From assembly GCA_001931905.2 (NCBI GenBank), contig MSJI02000640.1, positions 1 to 64,000 on the forward strand: 64,000 bases of DNA, given 5' to 3'. The position numbers and the translations under genes were made by a program. Shown here one piece after another: positions 54,233 to 64,000 of this stretch (the stretch's first letter is position 1; every line of letters starts with the position of its first letter). The DNA comes from Cladosporium sp. IMV 00045. Lineage: Eukaryota > Ascomycota > Dothideomycetes > Cladosporiales > Cladosporiaceae. The notes under the pieces were generated by a model. The model ran no database searches. It was not told the origin of the DNA and saw only the letters and a list, made by a program, of their open reading frames with translations.

Positions 54233-56222
54233 ATGGCGCAAGATGCGGCTGCCGAGAAGAAGCCAAAATCTTTCGAGGCCCTGACGCCGGAACTTTCCTC
54301 ATGGATTCTGGACTTCGCGCAAAGCAATGGCTTTGCTCGCACGACACCAGTGCAGGCGATGGCAATCCCGCTGTTGATGGGAAATAAGGATCTTGTAGTG
54401 GAGGTATGCATGGAATGTCTTGGTTTTGCTATTCAAGTCGCTAATATCGACATAGGCTGTCACTGGAAGTGGCAAAACGCTCAGTTTCCTCATCCCCCTC
54501 GTGGAAAGACTATTGAAAGCCGACGAACCGAACAAAAAAGGCTACGTACGATCAATAGTCGTCGCACCTACGAAGGAACTTGCCACTCAGATTTACGATG
54601 TCCTCAAAGGGTTACTGGAATTCCACCAACCTTCTGCGGCGTACGCAGCTTACAAGAAGGTGCATTCCAAAGACACGATGATGCTGGACATCGACGCTGA
54701 GCTGGCCTCAAAACCTCCACCTGGACCTTACATTGTTCCTCAACTGCTTACTGGTGGACGAACGAAACTTCCCGAGGACCTGGCAACTTTCTCTGATATC
54801 AATCCCAACGTCTTGATTGCGACCCCGAGGCGATTAGTTGAGGTCTTGAATTCGTCAAGGGTCATTATCAAGAGACACTGGTTCGACTTGCTTGTCATGG
54901 ATGAGGCTGATCGACTCCTGGATGCCAACTTCAAGGGCGACCTGTCTCAAATTCTCGACACGATCCCCAAGGAGCGCCGCACGGGTCTATTCAGTGCTTC
55001 TGTGTCTGCGGCTGTTGATGAGCTTGTTCGTGTTGGCATGCGGTACCCATTTAAAATCAGTGCCAAAGTACGCAGCAAGACCGGCGCATTGGACAAGAAG
55101 ACGCCCGAGGCACTTCGGTTGTGCTATGTTACAGTGAAGCCTACACACAAGCTGCCCATGCTCAAGCGTGTCCTTCAACAGACTCAGGCACAAAAAACCA
55201 TCGTATACGTTTCTACCCGCGCTGGCGTGGATTACTGGGATCGTATTCTTCCATCGCTGCTCGGCGTATTAGTATATCCCATGCATGGCGACCACAAGAG
55301 TGAGATCCGCAGTAAGAATCTGCAGCGTTTCACAGACGCCACCGAACCTGCGATTTTACTTACGACCGACGTTCTCGCCCGTGGTATCGATATCCCCGAC
55401 GTTGATATGGTGGCTCAGCTGGATCTACCCAGTCAACCTAAAGACTTTATCCACCGCTGCGGTCGTTCTGGGCGAGCTGGCAAGCGTGGTCTCGCGATCA
55501 CATTTTTCAGCAAAGGAAACGAGGAAGACTACATCAGGTATCTCGAGGTGCAGGGCACGAAGCTTGAACCCTACCCAAATGCTCCTTCCATTTCGGACTA
55601 TGAGGCTTCACAAATGATCTCCGAGCTTCGCGACATCGTCACGCAAAAGCGTGAAATGCATGATCGCGCAGCAAAAGGCTTCGTTTCATCAGTACAAGCC
55701 TACAACAAAACAATCCCAGCAGATATCTTCGACATTCGAAAGATCGACTGGCCTGAAACAGGCAAAGCTTGGGGTCTACTTCGCTGGCCCAAGATGCCAG
55801 AGCTCAAACGCCACTACCCAGAAGCCGTTGCAAATCGGACACTAAACCTCGACATGCCTGAAGACTTCGATCTTAGCGCACTCGCGTACGCCGACAAGGC
55901 ACGTGAGCAAAAGCGACAAGTCGACAACGTGGCTCGAGCGCGTGGTGAGCATCCAGAGTTGAAGGGCAAGAAGGCAGGGAAGTTGATGGAGCAAAAACGA
56001 CGATTGGAGAAGGCCTGGAGCGGACAGAAGGAGGCGAAGGCGCTGAGAGAGTCTAGAAGAGAAAGGAAGGATGTCAGGAGAGCAGCGGATAGGATGAGCA
56101 AGATGACCGATTCTGAGAAACAGAAGGAGATTGAGTTGCAGGCGATGATTGCGCAGGTGAGGGAGAGGAATTCGAAGAAGCAGGACACTGTTGAAGAAGA
56201 GGAGTTTGAGGGCTTTGACTAG
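54233..56222 (+). CDS. SPB4: ATP-dependent RNA helicase SPB4 (DEAD-box)
   Basis: Two exons, 54233-54403 and 54456-56222, give 645 residues. DEAD-box motifs appear in order: Q motif region FARTTPVQAMAIPLL, motif I AVTGSGKT split off by the intron, VVAPTKELATQI, TPRRL, motif II VMDEADRLL, motif III FSASVS, TDVLARGIDIPDVD and motif VI HRCGRSGRAGKRG. The C-terminal basic coiled region (AREQKRQVDNVARARGEHPE) fits Spb4. It should act in the nucleolus in 60S subunit assembly. A short insertion lies between motifs I and II. The start at 54233 is the first ATG in frame. Confidence 0.88.
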
Positions 56223-56491
56223 TAGGGCAAATGTATATTGCTGTAATATTATGAGGAAGTCGACTTCAATGGTATTGTTCATTTGAGAGCATGGTCAATT
56301 CTTGACACCTGTGGAAGCTTGGTATAACTTTGATGACAGCAAAAGTGCGATTGGTGTTGTCTGTACATATATGTTATAGCCTATTGGAAGGCGGCCGGCC
56401 AAAGCCAACGCCAGCGGAGAGGCACCCGCGAAAGCCAGCCGATCAAGCTCCCAAACCACGAAGTGCCCACCTCAACATTCTCCCACTTTCA

Positions 56492-58012
56492 ATGCCTTCA
56501 CCTTACGTCTGTCAAGGCTGCCGCATAATTGTCCGCGCTCGCCTGAGCCAGCGACTAAACCACAGTGTCGCGCAGCCCAAGCGCTTCTTCAGCCGACCTT
56601 CGTTCGCGCCCAAACCCTCGCTAGATCTCAAACACATCCGCCAGAACCCAGGCCTTTACGAACAGAATTGCGTCGACAGAAATTACGCGGCCGCGTCGAA
56701 AAATGGCTGGAAGATTCTGGACTTGCATCAGAAGTTGCTGCAGGAGCAGGGCAAGGCGGTCGAGTTCAGGCAGAGGGGCAATGCGCTGAGCAAAGTGCTT
56801 GCGCAAGGTGGGGATGCTCAAGTGAAGGAGAAGGCACGGAAGGAGGCGAAGGGTTTGAAGGAGAGCATTGCTGCGATCGCGAAATTGGAGAAAGAGACGC
56901 AGGTTGAGATGGAGAGGTTGGCTATGGAACTGCCCAATTTGAGCTCGCTGCAGACACCGGTCGGAGAGGATGCGACAAAAGTTGGGTATATCAATGGCGA
57001 GGAGAGACCTGTGCAGTCTCAGAAGGCTGGCAAGAGCCATGTTGATATTGGCAAGGAACTGGATATACTGGACTTTCAAGCCAGCGCAACAACGAGCGGA
57101 TGGGGTTGGTACTTCCTCAAGAATGAGGCTTCACTGCTTGAGCAGGCATTGATCCAGTACGCTCTCAGCGTTGCAATGTCGCGCGGCTGGAAGGTCATGA
57201 CGCCTCCTAGTCTGGTCTACAGCCACATTGCGAGCGCATGCGGGTTCATGCCTCGCGATCACAACGGCGAGACGCAGATCTACAACATTGCACACCATGA
57301 AAGTGACACTGAAGACAAACCGAGCCTCGTTCTGGCGGGGACAGCTGAGATACCCTTTGCTGGCTCACAAGCGAACAAGACCTTGTCCGAGGCTGAACTC
57401 CCTCTCAAGGTCGTTGGCCCATCACGCTGCTACCGTGCCGAAGCTGGTGCCCGAGGAGTAGACACCAAGGGCCTTTACCGTGTACACGAGTTCACGAAAG
57501 TGGAAATGTTCGCGTGGACGAAACCACCTCCTACAGCAGAGATGAGTGATCGCTTTGGAACAGAAGACGAGGAACAGACACAGTCTCTGACGCAGAGCGA
57601 GACCGCTTTCGAAGAGATGCTCTCGATCCAAACTGAGATCTTGACTTCTCTTGGTCTGCACGCTCGGATTCTGGAAATGCCCTCCACCGATCTCGGCGCC
57701 TCTGCAACACGTAAAATTGATATCGAGGCCTTCTTCCCTTCACGGACGAGTATCGATGATGGATACGGGGAGGTCACCAGCGCTTCGATCTGCACCGACT
57801 ATCAGAGCCGACGACTGGGGACCAAATACAAGGGTTCCGGAGAGCAGCACCCTCGCTTCGTACATACCGTCAACGGAACCGCTTTGGCTGTCCCTAGGGT
57901 CCTGGCGGCACTGTTGGAGAATGGATGGAACGAAGAAGAGAAGGCTGTGTTTATCCCGAAGGTGCTGAGGAAGTGGCTGCCTGGTGGCATGGAGAAGATC
58001 ACTCGCCAGTAA
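56492..58012 (+). CDS. Seryl-tRNA synthetase, mitochondrial
   Basis: Intronless, 506 residues from the ATG at 56492. The N-terminus (PYVCQGCRIIVRARLSQRLN) is Arg-rich with no acidic residues, fitting a mitochondrial presequence. A coiled-coil tRNA-binding arm (about residues 75-170) precedes the class II core. Motif 2 is seen as VVGPSRCYRAEAG and motif 3 as NGTALAVPRVLAALLEN. It charges mitochondrial tRNA(Ser). It follows SPB4 in the same direction at 270 bp; an upstream ATG at 56330 is possible but adds a non-presequence. Confidence 0.9.
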   Translation: MPSPYVCQGCRIIVRARLSQRLNHSVAQPKRFFSRPSFAPKPSLDLKHIRQNPGLYEQNCVDRNYAAASKNGWKILDLHQKLLQEQGKAVEFRQRGNALSKVLAQGGDAQVKEKARKEAKGLKESIAAIAKLEKETQVEMERLAMELPNLSSLQTPVGEDATKVGYINGEERPVQSQKAGKSHVDIGKELDILDFQASATTSGWGWYFLKNEASLLEQALIQYALSVAMSRGWKVMTPPSLVYSHIASACGFMPRDHNGETQIYNIAHHESDTEDKPSLVLAGTAEIPFAGSQANKTLSEAELPLKVVGPSRCYRAEAGARGVDTKGLYRVHEFTKVEMFAWTKPPPTAEMSDRFGTEDEEQTQSLTQSETAFEEMLSIQTEILTSLGLHARILEMPSTDLGASATRKIDIEAFFPSRTSIDDGYGEVTSASICTDYQSRRLGTKYKGSGEQHPRFVHTVNGTALAVPRVLAALLENGWNEEEKAVFIPKVLRKWLPGGMEKITRQ

Positions 58013-58379
58013 AGAGTTGGTATCGCCGGAATTGTAGAATATTGTATGATATGATGTACATTATCTGTAGGAAATGGAGCTCTCACGGTAAAACACTTCA
58101 AAAAATTACAGTAGTACTTCTAGCGCAGCAGAGAGAATAATTGATTGCCTCTATTGCCATTTGACAACATAGAAGGATCAGAATTATTTAATGTCTCGGT
58201 CAAGTTAAAGGCGAAATACATAGACTTGGTCCGTGATTCGGACGTTCAACAGCTACATCGTCGGCTCTCCAACTTCTGGACCGGCTCTTCGAACATCCAC
58301 CATACTCGCATAGTCATGCAATAACTAAAGCGTATTAAGTTCAGCATTCTCACGGTAGGTTCATCGTACACTTTTCTTC
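58013..58379. other. Intergenic
   Basis: No gene seen. It holds the 3' end of the SerRS gene and the promoter of the decarboxylase-like gene. Confidence 0.5.
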
Positions 58380-59093
58380 ATGTTGATTCTCTCTCGCTCC
58401 TTCCGTCTTCACACGCCTGTATCCCACCTCGCCAAAAGCGTCCGAACACAATCAACAACAATCAAGATGCCTAATTCAATACCAAACGACATCTACCAAT
58501 ACTCTCTCGCATCCGCCTACAAAGCCGGTCTGAAATCAGGCGGTCCGCCCGTCGCTTTCCTAACCAACCATGGCACCCACGGCACTGGCTACTTCGAATC
58601 ATCCTCATCGGCACGACCAAACGACATGATCCAGCTCGAGAGTACGGCCTACAGCATCGACAAGGACGGCGCAGCATTACCAGCCGACAGAGGCGCTTGC
58701 ATGCCTCATACTTCCGTCGTTGTGTTTCAACCTACATACCGCTTCAAGGCACCGCCCGGCACTACAAGCGATAAGATCAAAGAGGAGGTGTTTAGTATGG
58801 GAAGGAACACGCCTATACCTTTCAGAGTTGAGGGCGCTTTCAAGACCGTTGAGACAGAGCAGAAGGTGTACAATGATGTTAAGGGAACGATCTTCGGTTT
58901 CGTGGTACCTGCATGGCAGAAGGAGGTCAGTGGAGACGGTCTGGTGTGCTGTTTCTTGAGCGAGGACAAGAAGACGGGTGGAAGGGTGAAAGACTTCCAG
59001 ACAGGAGATTCTGTCGAAGTGGATTGGGCGAAGTGCGGAAGGTTTCACTTGGGTTTTCCGCAGGATGATGAGTATGAGCAGCTGAAGATCTAA
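58380..59093 (+). CDS. Alpha-acetolactate decarboxylase-like protein, zinc ligands not conserved
   Basis: Intronless, 237 residues from 58380. The first 29 residues (LILSRSFRLHTPVSHLAKSV) look like a mitochondrial presequence; the second Met (58467) would give a 208-residue cytosolic form. Family landmarks: NDIYQYSLASAYKAGL, NHGTHGTGYFES, ACMPHTSVVVFQP and GTIFGFVVPAW. Canonical enzymes bind zinc with His residues in a YHLHF-like strand and a GGH motif. Here these positions read VCCFLSED and GGRV. The fold fits, but acetolactate to acetoin activity is doubtful. Confidence 0.75.
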   Translation: MLILSRSFRLHTPVSHLAKSVRTQSTTIKMPNSIPNDIYQYSLASAYKAGLKSGGPPVAFLTNHGTHGTGYFESSSSARPNDMIQLESTAYSIDKDGAALPADRGACMPHTSVVVFQPTYRFKAPPGTTSDKIKEEVFSMGRNTPIPFRVEGAFKTVETEQKVYNDVKGTIFGFVVPAWQKEVSGDGLVCCFLSEDKKTGGRVKDFQTGDSVEVDWAKCGRFHLGFPQDDEYEQLKI

Positions 59094-59306
59094 AAGTGCC
59101 GAGGCAATGTATGATGAGGATAAACCTAGAACACATACAGTGTCCCGGAGAGGACATCAGAAGAGAGTCATGAGACTCGAGCCCTTGGATCTCCTGACGA
59201 TAAAATGGCGTGACTGAGCAGTTGGTCTACGATTTTACTTCCCATGTATCATGCAGCATTGAAAGATCTTCATTCTATACTCACATCTATGGTCACTTCG
59301 AATTTA

Positions 59307-60135
59307 TCATCTAGTCACTCCAAGTTGCTCCCTGACCCTCCTCGCCGATTCTTCAACCTCCACAGGCACATCGACGTGGCCAATGAACCCTTTGCCCTTG
59401 GGACCGTACCCATTCTCGTCGTCCTTCAGTCTCGCGACTTCGCCAACAAGCAGCTCGCACAGTCGTTTCGTCTCCCACAGATCCTCTGCTCTGATCCCAT
59501 CATTGCCATCGAGTAGATACACCAACTCTCCATTGATCATCTGCACTTGAGGCACAAAGACTGGACACGCCAAAAACTTGGGTCTTGAATCCTTCGGCAC
59601 GTCTTCAAAAGCCTTGTCGAAACTAGCGATTGTGCGTAAAGACATCGTTTGATCCTGGATGACAATACAAGTCTTCGCATCTGTGACCCTGGCGTTCTCA
59701 AGTACTTTGCGAGTCTCAATGGCATTGGCGCCACAATTGGTGGAACGGTCTTCCATTAGCACGCGACATCCTTCATTCTCAATGCTTTGACGGTCAAAGA
59801 ACTCCTCAAGAATTCGTAGCAGAACCTGTGCTTCGGGAAGGCCGACAATCTGATCATGAATCGTGTGAAACCTCGGATGACGTGCAACTGCTTCGTAGAT
59901 GAGAGAAGTCGAATGGCCGATGCCGCCGACTAGCACAACAGTTTTCGTCAGACTAGCACGAAACTCCAGAATCAAACAAAGTCGATGCTTGATTCAGAAC
60001 GGCTGAGGCGCAGATGACAATGCAGTCTACATCGTTACACTCGCGAAGGTCAGAGATCTGCTCGTGAGCTAGGAAGCGAGTCAGATGATTGACATCTCCA
60101 GCGATACCGGGAAGACACTGCTCCCTGACATGGTA
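59307..60135 (-). pseudogene. DUF218 (YdcF/ElyC-type) protein, frameshifted
   Basis: The C-terminal part (about 220 codons to stop at 59307) has VVLVGGIGHSTSLIYEAV, VLMEDRSTNCGANAIETRKV and ARVTDAKTCIVIQDQTMSLR, the DUF218 Rossmann-like core. The N-terminal strand (DVDCIVICASAVLNQA) is in another frame, which ends at 59953-59955. The switch between frames falls in the overlap at 59956-59993 and leaves no room for an intron. The N-terminal frame also lacks an in-frame ATG: the nearest (60131) is in a third frame. This looks like decay, though a sequencing indel would look the same. Confidence 0.65.
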
Positions 60136-60228
60136 TCAGGAGACGAAATGGTAAGTCCTGGATGTTGATGTATGTGTACAGTATACATCTCGCACAAAGA
60201 GCGACTCTCCCCCAAGGCTGAGTCAGCA

Positions 60229-60705
60229 CTACCCACTGTTGCCACACCAGCCATTCATCAAGCCCTTGAACATCATGCCGCGTTCATACACCTTTTCCAG
60301 AAATCTACCCACAACCGGAACACCAGCTATGGCCACGAAGACAACGGCCATAAACTGCCAAAACACGACATCAAGAACAATCAAAGAGACCGAGTGTGCT
60401 CAGGCATTTCAGGAGCGCAGCTAGAAATAACAGCACAACAGGTACATCTCGTTCAACAGCAAAATCCGCCAGAAGGTAGCTGAGCTATTCTTCTTCGAGC
60501 GGCCTCACAAGGCATCAATCAAAATCGTGGTCTGGCCATCTCAGTACACCCAGCAGGACTGCATCGGCTCGTTGGATATCACACCACACGTCGGACGAAT
60601 CATCAGTTTCACATGTCCGCGGCATTGTACATTAACGACCAGAGTGACCTCTCCCTCAGCCTTGGTGGCGTTACACTGCCTACAACATGCAATGCCAGCA
60701 CATTT
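60229..60705 (-). pseudogene. Unrecognised membrane-protein relic with five in-frame stops
   Basis: One minus-strand frame reads coding-like from 60705 to TAG at 60229-60231 and holds stops at 60541-43, 60505-07, 60421-23, 60409-11 and 60400-02. Its N-terminal half is Cys-rich (ACCRQCNA, VQCRGHVKLM, TCGVISNEP, SCWVY). Its C-terminal half is a hydrophobic helix pair (SLIVLDVVFWQFMAVVFVAI then GVPVVGRFLEK). No ATG marks a start. The stops could arise from Trp, Arg or Gln codons by single transitions, but no RIP test was run. I do not recognise the family. Confidence 0.4.
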
Positions 60706-60925
60706 TCAGCCAGCCACTTGCGCGGCAAAAGAGTGAACAAGGCAAACGAGGCAAACAGGTCGAACAAGGCTGAGACGAGGCTAAAGTGGCACTGTATATA
60801 AAGAGGTTGAAGGTATAGCTTACTTGTCTGACACTGCCTTTCCTCGCCATCCCAGAGATCATCACAGCAAATCATTTACCAAATTCAAAAGAGTCTCAAC
60901 ATAACAAGACGACAACATTTACAAC

Positions 60926-61732
60926 ATGGCAGAAGCCGCAGGACTCGTCATTGGAGGCGTAAGTCTCGTTACCAGCTTTGATGCATGCATGACCACCTTC
61001 AACCGCCTCGACACTGGACGGAGATGCGGAAGAGACTATCAGCACGCCGCGGTCGACCTCGCTCTTCTTGCTCTTCGCCTTGAGCGCTGGGAGGCAGTCT
61101 ATCGAGAAGGAGCACCGAGCGACACAACCGAAAAGCAAGGAAACCTCGCCGAAGCCGCCTGGAAACTATCAACGAAAGCCTCACCAGCATCGCCAATGCA
61201 TCAGACCGCTACGAACCTCAAGGCGACTCTGACGCTGTTGCTAGTCTGACGGACAAACTCCAGGCAATGACATTCGCAAAGAGGAACAAACAAACCGTCA
61301 AGGCCAAAATCGTCTGGGCGCTGCGCGACAAAGAAATTCCAGCAAGTCACCATCACGGTCAATCCAGGATTCAACAACTGGAGAAGATGACCAAAAGTCT
61401 TGAACAAGCGAGACAGCAAAAGGCCCAGGCTCAAGCAGAAGAGCTCTTAAAGAACGGGTCGATCAAAGAGCCGGAACAACGATTCCACTCCTGAAGCAAC
61501 ACGCCTCAAAACTCGATCCAGACTTCAAAAAAGCAGCCTCAAAGTCGAAAGGTCACCAGTACGAACATATCATCAACAAAGACAATTCGCAATCGCTTCA
61601 AGGCAACACCATCGCCCAAGGATACCAAGGGCCGACTTCAGAGGCCAGCATCGCTATGGAAGAGTGGAGAACATGGGCAATTCGCGCTCTCAGCAAGGAG
61701 ACATCTACGGCGGCAAAGGTGTGTTTGACTAG
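60926..61732 (+). pseudogene. HeLo-domain protein gene with two HET-s-like amyloid motifs, frameshifted
   Basis: The ATG at 60926 opens a HeLo (prion-inhibition) start: MAEAAGLVIGGVSLVTSF, then GRDYQHAAVDLALLALRLERWE. The coding signal moves to a second frame near 61155 (ETINESLTSIANAS; AKIVWALRDKE), to a third near 61440 (LLKQHASKLDPDFKKA), and back to the first frame near 61630. The third frame carries GHQYEHIINKDNSQSLQGN, and the last carries RYGRVENMGNSRSQQGDIY; they align as two copies of the HRAM amyloid signalling motif. The gene ends at TAG 61730-61732 after GGKGVFD. HeLo domains of the HET-S type act at membranes in incompatibility-type cell death. Three one-to-two-base shifts make this copy unlikely to be functional. 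Confidence 0.72.
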
Positions 61733-62171
61733 GTATTGGTCTAACGGTTGGATACGAGGCGTTGAGGTCCGGTCAGCAACTTTATGATGTGATGATTTCC
61801 AGAACTGCAGGTTGTATCAATGACACTATCACGTGCGTTGCTTCGTTCATGGAAAATGCCAATGCCAGAGCATCCATCAAGAACAAGGTGTGCCCCTACC
61901 ATACCAAATCCGAGCCTCCTCCTGCTTGACGGAGGCTTTGTCAAGGATTCATGATCAAGTGCCTTTATCGAATGTCAAGCAAACTTCCATGAGATGTAAG
62001 TACGACCAACAGTGCGATAGATCAAAGTAAAATGTTATATCTACAAAAGCAACACAGAGACGCCGATCATTCACAATCGCCGACCAACGATTCCTCAGCT
62101 CACCCCAACAAACCACAAAGTTCTTCAAAAGCCCAAAACCACCCTGACGACTCGCCAACTACCCGCGACAC
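61733..62171. other. Intergenic between HeLo relic and small secreted protein gene
   Basis: No gene recognised. Confidence 0.45.
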
Positions 62172-62670
62172 TCAAGAACCACATCGACAATAAGCCGCCT
62201 GCTCGCACTCCAAACTAATCAACCAAAAAGTAAGCCAAATCCATCAAATCAATCAACACTCAACAGAAAAAAACAAAGACTTACCACCTCACACGGTTTT
62301 CACACCCATACCACGCCCAACACCCCTCACAAGCCTCCCTATCACAGTCTGTCCTTATCCCTTCTTTCTCGGCGTCCTTGTACCGATACCACTTCCTCAC
62401 AGCAGAAGGGATCGCAGTGCTCCCATCCGCGACGTAGCGAGTGCGCACTGCCGTGTGAGTTTCGAAGACGTAGCGGGTTGTTGTTGTTATGGTTGCTAGT
62501 GTTGTGGGTGTTGGGGGGAAAGAGGGAGGGGCGAGGATCGGTTGTTGGTGCTGTTGGATGGCTTCTTGGGCGATTGGGTTGCTGGGAATGTGTTGTGCTG
62601 ATGCTGTGGATGTGATGATAAGTATCAAGACCATCAGGAGAGCGGTGAAGGTGTTTACTGAGGCGAGCAT
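62172..62670 (-). CDS. Small secreted Cys-rich protein, candidate effector
   Basis: Start at 62670, chosen because it is followed by a signal peptide (LASVNTFTALLMVLILIITS, then TASAQ). Upstream in-frame residues to 62811 are not signal-like. A Pro/Thr/Gln-rich linker and a Thr-rich segment lead to a Cys-dense end (DCDREACEGCWAWYGCE). The ORF stops at 62281 inside TGGTAAGT, so a splice donor exists exactly there. Joining 62285 to 62214 (intron 62215-62284) keeps phase and adds CLECEQAAYCRCGS, giving 142 residues and eight Cys in the last 36. If unspliced the protein has 129 residues. No named family. Confidence 0.55.
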
Positions 62671-63359
62671 TGTTGTTGTTGGTTGGAGGGCGATTCGTAT
62701 GGACTGATTGATCGAAGCCCGGCAAATGTAAGAAACATGGATAAATGTACAAACGGTCACAACAAAACGACCAATACCTTTTGCAATCTCACTCATAACC
62801 ATCCGCCTCATCCCATCTTATATATGCTAGAGTACATCAACCAAAATATCTACGCGCCACGCCGCCTCCCGACCGCGTAACCAACGCAGCATTCGTCATC
62901 GATAGCGTTTGAACGTCAATGGATCGTTTACCATTTTTGCCGCCAGAGCGCCACGCTAAAATTTACCGTCCAAATAATCCATGTGAAAATCGCGTGTTGG
63001 TGGCGGGAGCGGCGCGGTCTGGATATAGGTAGCCGAGGGTTGGGCGGGCGCTTAAACTGATAGACTGTGCTAGCATGGATGCACTTGGGGAGTCATATGT
63101 GGATGGGAGAGGCATTTTCGAATAGAAAAACATTGAATTGTAATGTAAAAACACTAGCCCGAACAAGAAGAGGAGTATTTCCAGTAGTTGCTTGAAGCCG
63201 AAAGTAGAAGAAGAGGAAGAAGAACTTGATGTAATTAAAAGAACAAAAAAAGCCCAACACAACACAAAAACGCCCGCTGATCATGAACGTCGTTCTTCAA
63301 TCTTTGCCAATCCCTGATAGTGGTATTCTTCGCCTAAGCCCTTTCTCTCCATTCCAAGT
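62671..63359. other. Intergenic, 3' flank of acyl-CoA synthetase
   Basis: No convincing gene. AT-rich and low-complexity near 63200, fitting the 3' untranslated region of the neighbouring minus-strand gene and the promoter of the small secreted protein. Confidence 0.45.
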
Positions 63360-64000
63360 CTACTTACCGTAGGCAACATCGATCTCCTTCTGGTATTTCT
63401 CCAAAATACCCTTGCGGTTGAGCTTCTGGGCGGAAGTGACAAGACCGTTCTGCGGCGTCCACTCCTCTTCGGAGAGAACGACGCCCTCAATCAGTTCAAT
63501 ACCGTTGAGGCCGCCCTTGCGGCCGGCGGCTTGCATTTCCTTGACGACCAGGCTGTTGAGCTTCTTGTTGTGGCAGAGCTCCTCGAGTGCGGAGCCCTGG
63601 ATGCCGTTGGTGTTGGCGAGCTCTTTGAGGGCAGGCTCGTTGGGCACGACGATGGCAACGGGCTTGTTCTTGTCTTGCGCGGCGTAGACACAGATGTTGC
63701 CCACGACAGGGCAGGAGCGGTACACGGACTCGAGCTTCTCCAGTGCGATGTACTCGCCGTTCAGCGTCTTGACCAGGTTCTTCTTGCGGTCGATGATGCG
63801 CAGGTTGCCGGAGGAGTCGAACTCGCCAATGTCGCCAGTGAGGAACCAGCCGTCGACGAAGGACTCCTTGGTCTCCTTCTCGAGGTCAAGGTAACCGCTG
63901 GCGACGGAGTCACCACGGATCCAGATCTCGCCCTGCGGCGGGTTGTTGGTGGAGTGGTAGCCAGCGTCGGGGAAGTCGACAAGCTTGATCTCAACGGAGC
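63360..64000 (-). CDS. Long-chain acyl-CoA synthetase, C-terminal part
   Basis: An open frame of about 213 codons that runs off the window edge at 64000, so the N-terminus is outside. Landmarks of the adenylate-forming family: GEIWIRGDSVASGYL, DGWFLTGDIGEF, IDRKKNLVKTLNGEYIA, which match the FAA/ACSL motif, and LNRKGILEKYQKEID near the stop at 63360-63362. It activates fatty acids to acyl-CoA for lipid synthesis or beta-oxidation; the organelle cannot be told from this part. Confidence 0.9.
   Translation of the reverse strand, partial: SVEIKLVDFPDAGYHSTNNPPQGEIWIRGDSVASGYLDLEKETKESFVDGWFLTGDIGEFDSSGNLRIIDRKKNLVKTLNGEYIALEKLESVYRSCPVVGNICVYAAQDKNKPVAIVVPNEPALKELANTNGIQGSALEELCHNKKLNSLVVKEMQAAGRKGGLNGIELIEGVVLSEEEWTPQNGLVTSAQKLNRKGILEKYQKEIDVAYGK

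Overview
This window is nuclear DNA from a filamentous ascomycete (Pezizomycotina), most likely a Dothideomycete. The evidence is short GT-AG introns (about 50-85 bp), mixed-strand genes without operons, and families typical of these moulds: fungal rhodopsin-type 7TM, SUR7/PalI, DHA1 and sugar MFS, HeLo, and the PARP-E2 fusion. The Dothideomycete assignment is an inference from overall flavour, not from a marker gene. Exon boundaries were read by eye and checked for reading phase; no search was run.

Layout. 1-20 kb is metabolic: a secreted alpha-amylase, a decayed F-box gene, an aquaporin, a hexose transporter, a PHD-finger protein, a flavin-reductase-like protein, a DHA1 MFS exporter and a secreted aldose 1-epimerase. 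Starch hydrolysis, sugar anomer conversion and sugar uptake could work together, but the genes are interleaved with unrelated ones. 20-40 kb holds a probable COG-complex subunit, a 1248-residue PARP fused to a UBE2Q-type E2, a rhodopsin-like membrane protein and an intronless 9.4 kb gene for a 3122-residue DUF6606/DUF3638/DUF3645 protein with helicase-like motifs. A 3-dehydroshikimate dehydratase-like gene follows.

41.2-44.6 kb is an accessory patch: a minisatellite of about 48 bp, a diverged 170 bp element present twice with a conserved hairpin, a hypothetical ORF interrupted by a stop, a truncated P-loop helicase fragment and a repeat-rich charged protein. 44.6-59.1 kb is mostly ordinary: a methyltransferase, a SUR7/PalI protein, a small Cys-rich membrane-anchored protein, an OPT transporter, a triose-phosphate-type transporter, SPB4, mitochondrial seryl-tRNA synthetase and an acetolactate-decarboxylase-like protein lacking the usual zinc ligands.

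59.3-61.7 kb is a gene graveyard: a frameshifted DUF218 gene, an unrecognised membrane-protein relic with five in-frame stops, and a HeLo-domain gene with two HET-s-like amyloid motifs broken by three frameshifts. The intact 9.4 kb ORF elsewhere argues against general sequencing error. The window ends with a small secreted Cys-rich protein and the 3' part of a long-chain acyl-CoA synthetase.
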